DNA from: a virus | Strand: one strand, 5' to 3' | Length of the DNA: 36,263 nt | Virus record (IMG/VR): IMGVR_UViG_3300046751_000632 | Location: 1 to 36,263 of that record | Shown: one piece after another, positions 21,215 to 31,500 of the stretch | Layout of the letters: each line of letters opens with the position of its first letter | Position numbering within the stretch: the first letter of the stretch is position 1 | Program-made: the position numbers and the translations under genes | Notes under the pieces: generated by a model | What the model was told of the DNA's origin: nothing | What the model saw: only the letters and a program-made list of their open reading frames with translations | Database searches by the model: none

Positions 21215-22279
21215 ATGGCTAATGGAGATACAGATCCATCACGCGTCGGTCAGATTAACTCAGCGGGCGATGTTAACGCATTGTTCCTGAAGAAGTTTGC
21301 TGGCGAAATCCTAACGACCTTTGAAGAGAATAACATCTTTAAAAGTCTTCACACAGTACGCACCATCGAGAATGGTAAAAGCGCTCAGTTCCCTGTTACA
21401 GGTATTGCTTCCGCTTCTTACTACACTCCTGGTCAAAACATCGCTGATTCTGGAAACAGTTACTTGAGCGACATCAAGAAGAACGAAAAGGTTATCACTA
21501 TTGATGACGTCCTTCTCGCTTCTACCTTCTTGTCAAACATTGACGACGTAAAGAATCACTACGACATCCGTTCCGTCTACGCTTCCGAGCTTGGTAAAGC
21601 TTTGGCACTTCGCTTTGATAGCGCTCTTGCTAAAGTCTTCATCGCTGCTGCTCGCGAAACTACTCCTAATGTAACAGGTGGAAAACTCGGAGGAATCCTT
21701 GACGTTTCTGCTAACGCAATGGGAACAGGAGCTGACAGTGCTGACGATTCCGACGACACAGATCCAACAGGAGCTGAACTTGTCGCTGCGTTGTTTACTG
21801 CTGCTCAAAAGCTCGACGAAAACGACGTTCCTTCCGACGGAAGATTCGCAGTTCTGCGTCCTCAAGAATACTACAAGTTGATCACAGGTGGCAGCGGTTC
21901 ACTCGTAATCAACACTTCCGCCGTCAATAAAGACGTTGGAGGATTAGGTTCTATCGCATCAGGAAACATCCCTCAAGTAGCTGGCATCACTATCTACAAG
22001 TCCAATCACTTACCTTCAACTGACTTATCAGGTGGAGCAGGAGTTGACGCTGGTGGATCTAACGATGTATTCGGCGCTGGAGGAGTAGGTTATGATGGCG
22101 ACTTCACCAACTCGCTTGGTATCGTTGCTCACCCTGCTGCTGTAGGTACAGTAAAACTGCTTGATCTTGCTACTGAGTCTGAGTATCAGATTGAGCGTCA
22201 AGGAACTTTGTTTGTAGCGAAGTACGCAATGGGCCACGGAATCCTCCGTCCTGAGTGTGCTATCGAATTACAGAAGTAG
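21215..22279 (+). CDS. Major capsid protein, gp10-like
   Basis: This 354-residue protein (T7 gp10A: 345) has the family's N-terminal features, including GQINSAGDVNALFLKKFAGE and TVRTIENGKSAQFPVTG, and GHGILRPE near the C-terminus. It forms the icosahedral head with an HK97-like fold. The leader carries a strong AAGGAGATAAATAATC ribosome site. I saw no slippery sequence for a T7-style minor capsid frameshift product at its end. Confidence 0.96.
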   Translation: MANGDTDPSRVGQINSAGDVNALFLKKFAGEILTTFEENNIFKSLHTVRTIENGKSAQFPVTGIASASYYTPGQNIADSGNSYLSDIKKNEKVITIDDVLLASTFLSNIDDVKNHYDIRSVYASELGKALALRFDSALAKVFIAAARETTPNVTGGKLGGILDVSANAMGTGADSADDSDDTDPTGAELVAALFTAAQKLDENDVPSDGRFAVLRPQEYYKLITGGSGSLVINTSAVNKDVGGLGSIASGNIPQVAGITIYKSNHLPSTDLSGGAGVDAGGSNDVFGAGGVGYDGDFTNSLGIVAHPAAVGTVKLLDLATESEYQIERQGTLFVAKYAMGHGILRPECAIELQK

Positions 22280-22298
22280 TTCTTTTCTTGGTTGTGTG

Positions 22299-22339
22299 GC
22301 GGGTGCGTGGTTTTTTCATTCGTTTTACCTCGCACCCGC
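22299..22339. terminator. Strong hairpin between capsid and tail tube genes
   Basis: GCGGGTGCG (22299-22307) pairs perfectly with CGCACCCGC (22331-22339) across a 23-base T-rich loop, with extra GG/CC pairing inside. T7 has its main terminator at exactly this place, after gene 10. The T-tract here is in the loop rather than after the stem, where TTCCTTTATTT is only weakly U-rich. It could therefore be a terminator or an mRNA-stabilising hairpin. Confidence 0.5.
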
Positions 22340-22367
22340 TCACTTCCTTTATTTAAATATTTTAGTT

Positions 22368-22952
22368 ATGGCACTTACTACAAAGCTTGAAGCAGTAAAC
22401 ACGATGCTCGGAGTCGTTGGAGAATCTCCAGTTAATTCGATTATAACATCTCCTGGTAATAGTCTTCCTGTTTCTGTCGTTACAGCTTTGAATGTGCTTG
22501 ATGAAGTCAGCCGGGAGATACAGTCGGAAGGCTGGCACTACAACACGGAGCATGAATATCCTCTTGTACGCACGGCTGAGAATAAAATCAATCTCCCAAA
22601 CAATACATTGAAGGTCGATACTGAGGTTAATAAATATACCGATATAGACATCGTTCAAAGAGGCACTAAACTATATGATCGCAAGAATCATCGTTATACA
22701 TTTACTAGCGATCTAGATGTCTCTATCACTTTTGAGTTAGAGTTCGAAGAACTGCCCCAACAATTTAGAACATATATTATTACAAGATCTTCCCGCAAGT
22801 TTGCTAATCGTTATTTAGGCGCACAGGAGATCGAAGGTTTTACCTTACGCGATGAGATCATAGCCAAAGCTTTAGCGGTTGATAGCGACAGCGAGAACGC
22901 CGATAGAACGATCTTTGATAACTACGATGTAAAACGCGTACTTGATCGCTAA
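22368..22952 (+). CDS. Tail tubular protein A, gp11-like
   Basis: From ATG 22368 the protein is 194 residues, close to T7 gp11 (196). The N-terminus (LEAVNTMLGVVGESPVNSI) and DVLDEVSREIQSEGWHYNTE-type region (here LDEVSREIQSEGWHYNTEHE) are typical of the family. It forms the gatekeeper ring between portal and nozzle. The upstream in-frame extension to 22257 passes through the hairpin region and is rejected. The stop overlaps the next ATG (TAATG). Confidence 0.93.
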   Translation: MALTTKLEAVNTMLGVVGESPVNSIITSPGNSLPVSVVTALNVLDEVSREIQSEGWHYNTEHEYPLVRTAENKINLPNNTLKVDTEVNKYTDIDIVQRGTKLYDRKNHRYTFTSDLDVSITFELEFEELPQQFRTYIITRSSRKFANRYLGAQEIEGFTLRDEIIAKALAVDSDSENADRTIFDNYDVKRVLDR

Positions 22953-25627
22953 TGCCTTTAATATCCACATCTGTACCGAATCTTGTACAAGGCGTTTCAC
23001 AACAGCCTGATAACCTTCGCTACCCTGGTCAAGCCGAAGAACAAATAAACGCCTTTAGTTCGGTAGTGGACGGGCTTAATAAACGCCCCCATCGCGAATT
23101 GATAAAGGGGTTAGGTACGACGCTTGAAGACGACGCTCTCATACACTTCGTTGATCGTGATCCGCAGAATAAACACGCGATGCTCTTCAACCACAACGGC
23201 GGTACAACGAGCGTTAATATCGTAGATGTAACCACAGGTAACGCGATTACTACGAATGTAAGCGTATCCGCTCAACCTTATTTAAACAGTATTACTTCTC
23301 CTTTGTCGCAGCTTAGAGCGTTGACTGTAGCGGATTATACCTTTGTTGCTAATACGAATAAAGCAATAGAGATGACAAGCGACGTTTCTGACGCGTTAGA
23401 ATACGAAGCTTTAGTGTTCGTTAAACTCGGCGATTACAGTAAAGAATATAACATTTTTATTGATGGCGAGAAGTTCACTTATCGAAGCGGTGACGGGCAG
23501 GGCTCAGGTACAGATTCAACGGGAGGTAGTGCTGCGGATGGTAGCGCTGCAGATACTGAATATATCGCTTCTCAGTTGGATGTTACTTTAGAAACCACAG
23601 GCTCCGTTGCAAGCGTTACTGTAACAAACGGAGGTAGCGGATACACTTCACCGCCTGATGTTACCTTTCCTAATCCAGGAGGAGGCGGCGTAAGAGCCGA
23701 GGGTTACGCATCTTTAAATGGAGGAGTAGTTAGTGAAGTTGTAATTACTAAAGCAGGATCAGGATATACCTCCGCTACAATCGCGTTAACATTTAGTGGT
23801 GGAGGCGGATCAGGAGCGGCAGCTACAGGTAATGTACGATTAGGCAGTATTGCTCAACATGTAATGGTTCGCGGTAATTTACTGAAAGTTAGCCACGCTA
23901 CCACCGACTTTAACATCAGTGTAACCGACGGTCTATCTGATCAAGCTTTAGGCGTTATTTACAAAGAAGTATCGAGCATAGCCGAGCTTCCTCAAAAGTG
24001 CTTTAACGGATTTAAAGTAAAGATCAAGGGCGATGTAGAACTCGTACAAGATGACTACTATGTTAAGTTTGTAACGAAGGATAATAAGGATGTTGACGAT
24101 CACTTTGGTGAAGGCTCATGGGAAGAGGATGTCGGATACGGTGTTAAAACGACATTGGACAACACAACCATGCCGATTCAAATCGTACCTACCTTGGACG
24201 CTAATGGTGTAATTACTTCCTATCAAATAGATGTAGCTTCTTGGACAGGTCGATTAGTAGGCGATGATGACACGAATCCTTTACCGTCGTTTGTCACTAC
24301 CGATCCTTTGATTCCTAAAAAGATAAATGATCTATTCTTCTTTAAGAACCGTCTAGGTATATTGACAGATACAGCGGTTTTATTTTCGGAAGCAGATGAA
24401 TACTTTAACTTCTTTCGTACCACAACTCTATCTCTTTTAGACTCCGCTCCTATCGACGTTGGGGTCGCGCATACAAAGGTATCTAAGTTGACTCATGCAT
24501 CGGCGTTTCAAGAGAAGTTAATCTTATTCTCCCCGCAATCGCAGTTTGTATTGAGAGGGTCGGATCTACTGACCGCTAAGACGGTTAACATATCGCCTAT
24601 TACGGAGTATAATGTCAGCTCACAAGTGCGTCCCTTATCGCTTACTAACTATGTTTACTTCAGTTTCCAACGCGATTCTTACGAGGGTATCTATGAGTTC
24701 TTTGTTGATCAAGACAGTCAAGTGTTTGACGCGTCGGAAATAACGCAGCAAGTACCGACCTTCTTACAAGGTAACCTCAGAAGTCTTTCAGGTAGTGCCA
24801 GTGAGAATGTCATTGTAGCTTCGTCTGATGACGACTTGTCCAAACTCTTTGTATATAAATATTATTGGAGTAATAAGGAGAAGATACAATCTGCTTGGAT
24901 GCGTTTTGATTTTGATAAAGAGATTGTCGGCATGGGCTTTATTGACTCCGATTTATTCATCGTTACAAAGGACGGTTATCTCGAAAAGATGGCGATGGAG
25001 TCGGGCCATAAAGATCCAGGTTATGACTATGCTTTACATTTGGACCGTCGCATAGACAACACTTATAGCGGAGTTACCCTATCGTCGTATGATACTATTA
25101 ATAGAACGACGACTATAAGCGGAATGCCTTACGATCCTGAAGGTGCGGTCGTTTATACAAAGACAGGAATACGACTACCTATAACGCGTCTTAGTGCGAC
25201 CTCATTTACGGTTAGATACGATGTTACGGATAAACCGTTTTTTGTTGGCTTTGAATACGAGATGTCTTACACCTTCTCCATACAAACTTTAAAACAACCA
25301 ACCGAGCGTGGAGGGCGATCATCTAGTAACTTCACGAAACAACTACTAAGAAACGGAGCTATTGACTATTCAGACACAGGACACTTTACGGTGGAAGTAA
25401 CGCCACTTTATCGTGATACTTATAGCTATGCTTTTAATCCTACTAAGCTTGGGGCAAATGCGGTTATTGGATCTCTTGTACTTGATAGTGGATCGTTTAG
25501 GTTCCCTATACAAGCGCGTCATGACGAGGTGGAAATAAAACTAACATCTACATCTGCATTGCCTATGAAGTTATTGTCGGCAGAGTTTGAAAACTTCGTT
25601 CATTCCCGTTCAAAACGATATGGATAA
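22952..25627 (+). CDS. Tail tubular protein B (nozzle), gp12-like, with an inserted repeat domain
   Basis: This 891-residue protein matches T7 gp12 (794) in its start (PNLVQGVSQQPDNLRYPGQA), its central LIPKKINDLFFFKNRLGILT and order in the genome. It forms the hexameric tail nozzle to which fibres attach. Residues about 180-295 carry a Gly/Ser-rich insertion with two copies of a VTxGGSGYT-type unit (SVTVTNGGSGYTSPPDVTF; EVVITKAGSGYTSATIALTF). This explains much of the extra length and probably forms a small surface domain. Its stop overlaps the next gene's start. Confidence 0.94.
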   Translation: MPLISTSVPNLVQGVSQQPDNLRYPGQAEEQINAFSSVVDGLNKRPHRELIKGLGTTLEDDALIHFVDRDPQNKHAMLFNHNGGTTSVNIVDVTTGNAITTNVSVSAQPYLNSITSPLSQLRALTVADYTFVANTNKAIEMTSDVSDALEYEALVFVKLGDYSKEYNIFIDGEKFTYRSGDGQGSGTDSTGGSAADGSAADTEYIASQLDVTLETTGSVASVTVTNGGSGYTSPPDVTFPNPGGGGVRAEGYASLNGGVVSEVVITKAGSGYTSATIALTFSGGGGSGAAATGNVRLGSIAQHVMVRGNLLKVSHATTDFNISVTDGLSDQALGVIYKEVSSIAELPQKCFNGFKVKIKGDVELVQDDYYVKFVTKDNKDVDDHFGEGSWEEDVGYGVKTTLDNTTMPIQIVPTLDANGVITSYQIDVASWTGRLVGDDDTNPLPSFVTTDPLIPKKINDLFFFKNRLGILTDTAVLFSEADEYFNFFRTTTLSLLDSAPIDVGVAHTKVSKLTHASAFQEKLILFSPQSQFVLRGSDLLTAKTVNISPITEYNVSSQVRPLSLTNYVYFSFQRDSYEGIYEFFVDQDSQVFDASEITQQVPTFLQGNLRSLSGSASENVIVASSDDDLSKLFVYKYYWSNKEKIQSAWMRFDFDKEIVGMGFIDSDLFIVTKDGYLEKMAMESGHKDPGYDYALHLDRRIDNTYSGVTLSSYDTINRTTTISGMPYDPEGAVVYTKTGIRLPITRLSATSFTVRYDVTDKPFFVGFEYEMSYTFSIQTLKQPTERGGRSSSNFTKQLLRNGAIDYSDTGHFTVEVTPLYRDTYSYAFNPTKLGANAVIGSLVLDSGSFRFPIQARHDEVEIKLTSTSALPMKLLSAEFENFVHSRSKRYG

Positions 25628-26093
25628 TGAATACTATACTTACAAAGATTGCATTATTGAGCCCGCAAACGGCGATTATGACGCAGATGCTTTGTACGCT
25701 GATATGAGAACGTTAGATATGCTTGAGATAATAGGACTAGGCAATCATCCTCGTTTAGCACTTGTTGAATCCTACAAAGTAACCGAGAGACCCTGGACGA
25801 TATTGACGCGTGATTATCGTATGATAGGCTCGTTTGGAGTCGCTAATTCTACGATTGAAGGCATGGGCGTACCTTGGTTATTAGGAACTCATCGTATGCA
25901 TTTAATCAAAAGAACTTTTATCGCAAACTCAAAAGAGTGGCTAAGTCGTCTATTTAATGATAAATATGAAGTGTTAACTAATTATATTATGGAAGAAAAC
26001 ACACTATCTATACGCTGGCTAAAATGGCTAGGAGCGTCGTTTAATGACTGCGATGTAGAAGGTTATAAACAATTTACTTTTTATAAGAAATAA
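25620..26093 (+). CDS. Internal virion protein gp13-like (GNAT-like)
   Basis: From ATG 25620 the protein is 157 residues (T7 gp13: 138). The C-terminal SIRWLKWLGASFND...FTFYKK closely resembles the T7 gp13 end and the fold of GNAT acetyltransferases. In T7 gp13 is needed for infectious particles and assembly of internal proteins. It overlaps the tail tube B stop by eight bases. A longer start at 25587 would overlap more and is less likely. Confidence 0.82.
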   Translation: MDNEYYTYKDCIIEPANGDYDADALYADMRTLDMLEIIGLGNHPRLALVESYKVTERPWTILTRDYRMIGSFGVANSTIEGMGVPWLLGTHRMHLIKRTFIANSKEWLSRLFNDKYEVLTNYIMEENTLSIRWLKWLGASFNDCDVEGYKQFTFYKK

Positions 26094-26098
26094 TCGTT

Positions 26099-26638
26099 AT
26101 GTGTGATCCTGTAACATTGACAACAATAGCGGTAGTTTCCGGCGGCGCTCAGTACATTGGTCAACGCCGTATGGCTCGCCAGCAAGCTCGTTATCAAGCG
26201 AGAGCGGCGGAGATGGAACGGCAACGGGCGATGCAGGAGCAGTCGTCTATACGGATTCGTCAAGCACAGGAACAAGAAGCAGCTAACAGAGAATTGGCAG
26301 ATGTATCGTTAAAGAGTCGTGAGGCACTCGCTAAAGCCCGTACAAGTGCGGGAGAAGCGGGTGTAAGCGGAGCATCTGTCGAAGCTTTACTTGACGACTA
26401 CACCCGCCAGGAGGCTGCTTATAGAATCGGTATTAGTCGTCAGAGGGAACTACAGGATGTGCAGACAGGATTAGCTTTAACGGACGCTGGTTATCGCACA
26501 CAAATGCGTCAAATAGATATTAACCGTCCTATCAATAAACCGAGCTTCCTGACGGCTGTTGCTTCTACCGCTCTTAACGCTGCAAGTGCTTACGCTACGG
26601 GTCAACAGATACAACAAAATAAGACTTCCAAAGACTAG
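26099..26638 (+). CDS. Internal virion protein gp14-like
   Basis: This 179-residue protein (T7 gp14: 196) starts MCDP and has a long Arg/Gln/Ala-rich helix (RRMARQQARYQARAAEMERQ). A middle GEAGVSGASVEALLDDYTRQ and an Ala-rich end SALNAASAYATGQ-type segment follow. T7 gp14 is ejected into the cell and forms an outer-membrane channel for DNA entry. Its order between gp13- and gp15-type genes supports the call. Confidence 0.9.
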   Translation: MCDPVTLTTIAVVSGGAQYIGQRRMARQQARYQARAAEMERQRAMQEQSSIRIRQAQEQEAANRELADVSLKSREALAKARTSAGEAGVSGASVEALLDDYTRQEAAYRIGISRQRELQDVQTGLALTDAGYRTQMRQIDINRPINKPSFLTAVASTALNAASAYATGQQIQQNKTSKD

Positions 26639-26646
26639 ATAATATT

Positions 26647-28533
26647 ATGGCTTCTTTAGACGACCTAGTTAAAGCATCGCGTAATAAACGCGTTCAAGTT
26701 GCGGATCTACCGGACGCTCCCAAGCTTCAGCCTACGATTAGAAGCGGCGGTCAATACACGGTAGCTGTACAGCAGGCAGGTCGTAATAAGCTGATGGATT
26801 TAGCGGATGCTTTATCTAAGGTTAATCCCATCCTTCAACAATACGGAGCCATCCAAAAAGCAGAACGCGAATATCAACGCGAACAAGGCGAATTGTTTGC
26901 GATGGAATCTCCCGAGAAAGCGATGGAAACGCTCGATGCACAGCGCGATAAAACAAAGCAAGAACTTCGTAAGTTACGCGAACAAGGCGTTATTGACGAG
27001 CGTTCTGATCCTGAGTTCTTACTGGGTATTAGAGCGGCTAGAACAAAGGTACAAGCGAAGGAATTTAGAAACAATTTATTAACGGACGCAGAAGCGTTAC
27101 AAACGGATAACCCAACAGGATTGGCACAGCAACGCATTGCTGAGTTTTTACAAGGTGTTGATAGTCAATATGCTAAACAGGCGGTTGCTCCGATGTTAGA
27201 TGCGATTGGAAACGAATTTGTAAACACAGTTACAAGACAGCAACAAGACGCTGCTATAGCTCAAGGTAAAACCGATTGGTTGAACATGGCGGGGGATTCG
27301 TTTAAAGCCTGGACAGCGAATGAAGCGGAGTTGAATAGTCCTGAGTTTCGTGAGTGGATTAATGATCCATCAGGGGCGTTTAAAGGGAATCGTGAGTTTG
27401 TTCTCCAAGAGATGATTCAACCTATGCTGATGGATATGACCGAGCGTGGTAATGTCGCAGGTGCTTTGCGTAAGATTCAACAACTCAAAGATTGGAAGAT
27501 AAACGAAAAAGGAGCGAAGTTTATTACGAGTACAATGCAGGATTCATTAAACGCATTGGAACGGACGATAGTTAGTCAGGGAGCTTATTGGCAACAGCAA
27601 GCAGTCACGACTTACAACACTGTATTAGATGAAGCTACAGGCCCGTTTACTGCTGAGTTTTTACAACGACTAAACGAAGGTAAGCCAATTACCGAAAACT
27701 ATTTTAAAGATTGGTCGGGAAGAGCTCGTGAGGAATTGTCGGCTAAAGGCGTGAAGCCTGACAATGTCGAAGAATATATTACAAAACAACGGGAAGAAGC
27801 TAATAAAACTTACAACCGTCAAAGACCTGATACTGTCGCCACAGATTCCGTTATATTAGGCTCTATCCGTGGTAACTTAAACTTAGGAATTGATCAACGA
27901 AGTCAGATTGATGTAGCTAGAGATAACGGGGAGTTAAGTCTTTCCGATTATAAATCTTTATTACAAGCAAACGCGGATGAAACGGACTTCGAGGCGAATG
28001 TAATGCGTCGTCAACCTGTTAGGGATTATTCGGATATCATTGAAAACAGATTTAGCGATAAGGCGATAAAAGACGGTCTACCTATACCTATGGTCGATAA
28101 CGCGACTAATATCGTAAAGGATATAACAGGCATAACTAAGAAACAAATACCGGGTAATACTTTAATAACTTTAAAAGCAACTGCTTCACAGCTATTTCGA
28201 GATGAAATGCGTAAAGAGCGTGATCGGTTAGTTCTTCAAGGCATGGGTCAACTATCGCGTCCTGAATTAGATAGACAATTAGATGACCGTGTGGCAGTTG
28301 TTTACGAGAACATCTCACCTCAAATTGAAGAAATGGTCAGAACAAAGTTAAAAACGGCTCAATTTAATTTAGGAAGTTATTTTGATAAAGATGTTTTAGA
28401 CGGGTTTGACAGAAGAGTCCCACGTTCCGTTGAGGCTTTAAATTCAGTTCTACATCGTATAGGTTTCCAGGAAGACGACTTTCAAGGGAAGGCTGATTTT
28501 CTCAACGCTTATCGCACAAATCATATTGATTAA
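26647..28533 (+). CDS. Internal virion protein gp15-like
   Basis: This 628-residue, mainly helical Gln/Arg/Glu-rich protein (T7 gp15: 747) lies in the gp15 position. The N-terminal part (QQAGRNKLMDLADALSKVNP, PILQQYGAIQKAEREYQREQ) resembles the ejection-core proteins of marine podoviruses. In T7 gp15 forms the inner core and the periplasmic tunnel with gp16. No catalytic motif is visible. Confidence 0.88.
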   Translation: MASLDDLVKASRNKRVQVADLPDAPKLQPTIRSGGQYTVAVQQAGRNKLMDLADALSKVNPILQQYGAIQKAEREYQREQGELFAMESPEKAMETLDAQRDKTKQELRKLREQGVIDERSDPEFLLGIRAARTKVQAKEFRNNLLTDAEALQTDNPTGLAQQRIAEFLQGVDSQYAKQAVAPMLDAIGNEFVNTVTRQQQDAAIAQGKTDWLNMAGDSFKAWTANEAELNSPEFREWINDPSGAFKGNREFVLQEMIQPMLMDMTERGNVAGALRKIQQLKDWKINEKGAKFITSTMQDSLNALERTIVSQGAYWQQQAVTTYNTVLDEATGPFTAEFLQRLNEGKPITENYFKDWSGRAREELSAKGVKPDNVEEYITKQREEANKTYNRQRPDTVATDSVILGSIRGNLNLGIDQRSQIDVARDNGELSLSDYKSLLQANADETDFEANVMRRQPVRDYSDIIENRFSDKAIKDGLPIPMVDNATNIVKDITGITKKQIPGNTLITLKATASQLFRDEMRKERDRLVLQGMGQLSRPELDRQLDDRVAVVYENISPQIEEMVRTKLKTAQFNLGSYFDKDVLDGFDRRVPRSVEALNSVLHRIGFQEDDFQGKADFLNAYRTNHID

Positions 28534-28535
28534 AA

Positions 28536-31500
28536 ATGTCTAATAAAGTTTATACCGCCGAAGATTTCATGCCGCAACAGGACTTGGTAGATGTACCGGG
28601 CACAGCACAGCGTCAAGACATCTTAGATCCTGAAACGGAAGAAGCTAAAGGGTTATGGCAAGAGACTAAGGCGATTGCTATGGAGACCCTACCTGGCCTA
28701 GGTACAGGAATAGCGACGAGTCCTTGGTTGTTATACGGGCCTAAAGGTTGGATAGGTTATGGGTTATTGAACTTCGCTACAGGACTAGGAACTAATACAA
28801 TCGCGCAGAAAATGCGTAACCCCGAAAAAGACACTAGCTTTAAGGAGGCGACTCTAAACGGAATTTTTACTGCGGTCCCTGGATTATATCCCGTTAAAAC
28901 CGCTAAATTAGGTAAGAAAGGTTTGATGGGAGTTAGAGCCGCTGAAGGAGGGATTATGGCTGGCGGTGAAGAATTTGGTCGTCAGTTAATTGACATATCC
29001 GAAGGTGAGAGGGAAGCTTTAAGTCCGTTTGAAATTGGTTTTAGCACTGTCATTGGATCAGGTTTAGGAGCAGGTATGGGGCGTTATGAGCACGGGATGT
29101 TTAATCGTGCAGGAGTATCTATGCAACAAGCTCAAAAGATACAGACGCAGATGGAGGCTCATGTAGCGGATCGTATTAATACGATTGATGGTCTACTTAA
29201 AAAGAACCCGGAATTAGCCGACGGCGAAATGGGTAGAGCTTTACAAAAGGAACGTGAAACTTTAGCCGAACAACTCACCGAAGTATCGCGTACGGATCGC
29301 AAATATTTAGAAGGTCTGCGAGATAGAGCTCAAGCGAAAAAGGAAGAACAAGAAAAGCAATGGGCAGAGATTGTTAAAGAATTTCAAGAAGAAAAGCCCG
29401 AAGGGTTTGAAACAGTTCTTAGACCTAAAGGCGAAGTCCCAACAACAGCGAAACCTAAGCCTAAGCCTGAACCTGAAGTTGAAGCCGAAGTTACACCTCC
29501 ATCCAAGTTAACAAAAGAACAAAAGCTCCAAGCTCTTGAGCGAATGAAGATAAGCGACGAGGATTTACTGAACTACCTCGAAGGTAAGACCGATTTACTA
29601 CCGATTAATGTCGGGGCTTTTACCGACCAGCAAGATGTACAACGTTCTATGGCTGCGGTTTTAGAACAAGTTAAAGAAGGGTTTAAAAAGCGTGGACCTA
29701 AAACTGATCGTGAATCATTAATAAAAAGATCAGCGGAACTTCGTAAGCAACTGAATCCTGATATTGACCCGCTTAAATATACCAAGGAAATAGCTAAAAA
29801 ATCTGAAGACATGATCTTCGAAAGCGTCGTGGCGGATTCCATGACCCTAAACGCTTTTAAACAATTCAATAAGAAACTAAGCGGAGATTTAGATTTTAAC
29901 GACCCAGCGGTTATTAACGACATAATGGCAGACTTTGACCGCCTCGGCGAGTTCGCTGAAGCTTCAGGATCTATCGGCAGTAACGCTGGTAAACTATTAC
30001 AAAGTAGAAAAGTGTCGAGAGACCAACTAGCGGCTGTGGTAAGTCAAATGGAAAAGGATGCTATTACCGCCGAACAAAAGCTAACTAAAAAACTTGTTAA
30101 ATACTCGAAGGACCTTTCTCCTGAAGAACTGCAAAAGCAATTACAAGATTTAGGCGGTTTAAAAGCGTTGCGTGGTTTAACAACAGAACTCCGTGTGTTA
30201 CGGGATACCGGAAAATTAGGTCGTATGCTTGAGCTAAGACGGCGTGGTGTAGCGGGTAAAGTCGCAGCCATGACTACGGAAGTTTTGTACAGTAACATTC
30301 TTAGTGGTCCAGTTACGCAAGCTGCCGCGTTTACAGGTAATACTTTTATGGGGATATATTCGCTGTCCAACCAAGCTTTAGGCGCGTTAATAGGCGGAGA
30401 TTTAAAGACTTCTAAACACGCAGTAATGACGGTACGAAACCTTTTACACGCGTTACCGGATGCGTGGGAAGCCGCTAAGGTCGCCGCTAAAAACTCCAAA
30501 GGACAAATGGCTCTTGATTCTCATTTTGAGAAAGTGGGCGGTAAAGCCTTTTCTATGGAAGAGACGGGTTTGAGCGGAGCTATTGGTGAGGGTGTGGAGA
30601 ATCTTGGTGAGCTCATGGCGTACGGGCCTAAAGGTTTAGTATTTCAGGACGAGTTTTATCGTCACTTATTTGCTAAGTCTCAAGTAAAATCTTTATTGTC
30701 TCAGGAGTACAAAGATCTTGTAGCTAAAGGCGAAGCCCCTATCGAGGGGATGACTGATTATATTGAAGGTAAGATGTCCCGTTATTTTGTAGATGGTAAA
30801 CGCTACAAGACTCAAAACGACGTTCAGATGGAAGCTGTAAGACACGCTCAAGAGCAAGGACTTGACGGCGATGAGGCGGTTGATTTCATTAAGAATTACA
30901 CGAAAGAAAATTGGAATACTAAACTTTCGAGTGAAATGGAATACTTAAGACAGTTTGGTGATCGTATTACATTTCAATCGGATCTTAAAAAAGGTTATGG
31001 GCCGTTTGAATCGTTAGGAGTAGGCGTTCAAGAACTAAGGACTGAAGGCGGTGCTACAGGTTTCATGGCTCAATATCTTGTTCCGTTCCTCAAAACTCCT
31101 CTTAATATCTTCAAAGAGTTCGGAGGTACTACAAGTCAATTCGCTGAACTTCCCGGTATTGGTCGATTGTGGGCGAGATCGCGCGAGGAGTTAATGAGCG
31201 ATAATCCTATGATTAAAGCTAATGCCCGTGGTCGTCAAATTGTTGGGGCAGGACTTTGGGCGAGCGCTCTTTATTTAGCTGACCAACAAATTATTACTAA
31301 TAGCGGTCCTCGAGATTATAAAGAACTAGAAAATAAGAAAGCTACAGGATGGATGCCTAACGCGATTAACACATCCGCCCTTAGTCGCTATTGGGAAACA
31401 GGCGATAGTGGAGGAGATCAATTAGGTGATAACTATATCAGTCTTCAACGAGCTGATCCTGCTGCGACTATAACAGCTTTGGCTGGCGATTTAATGCGGG

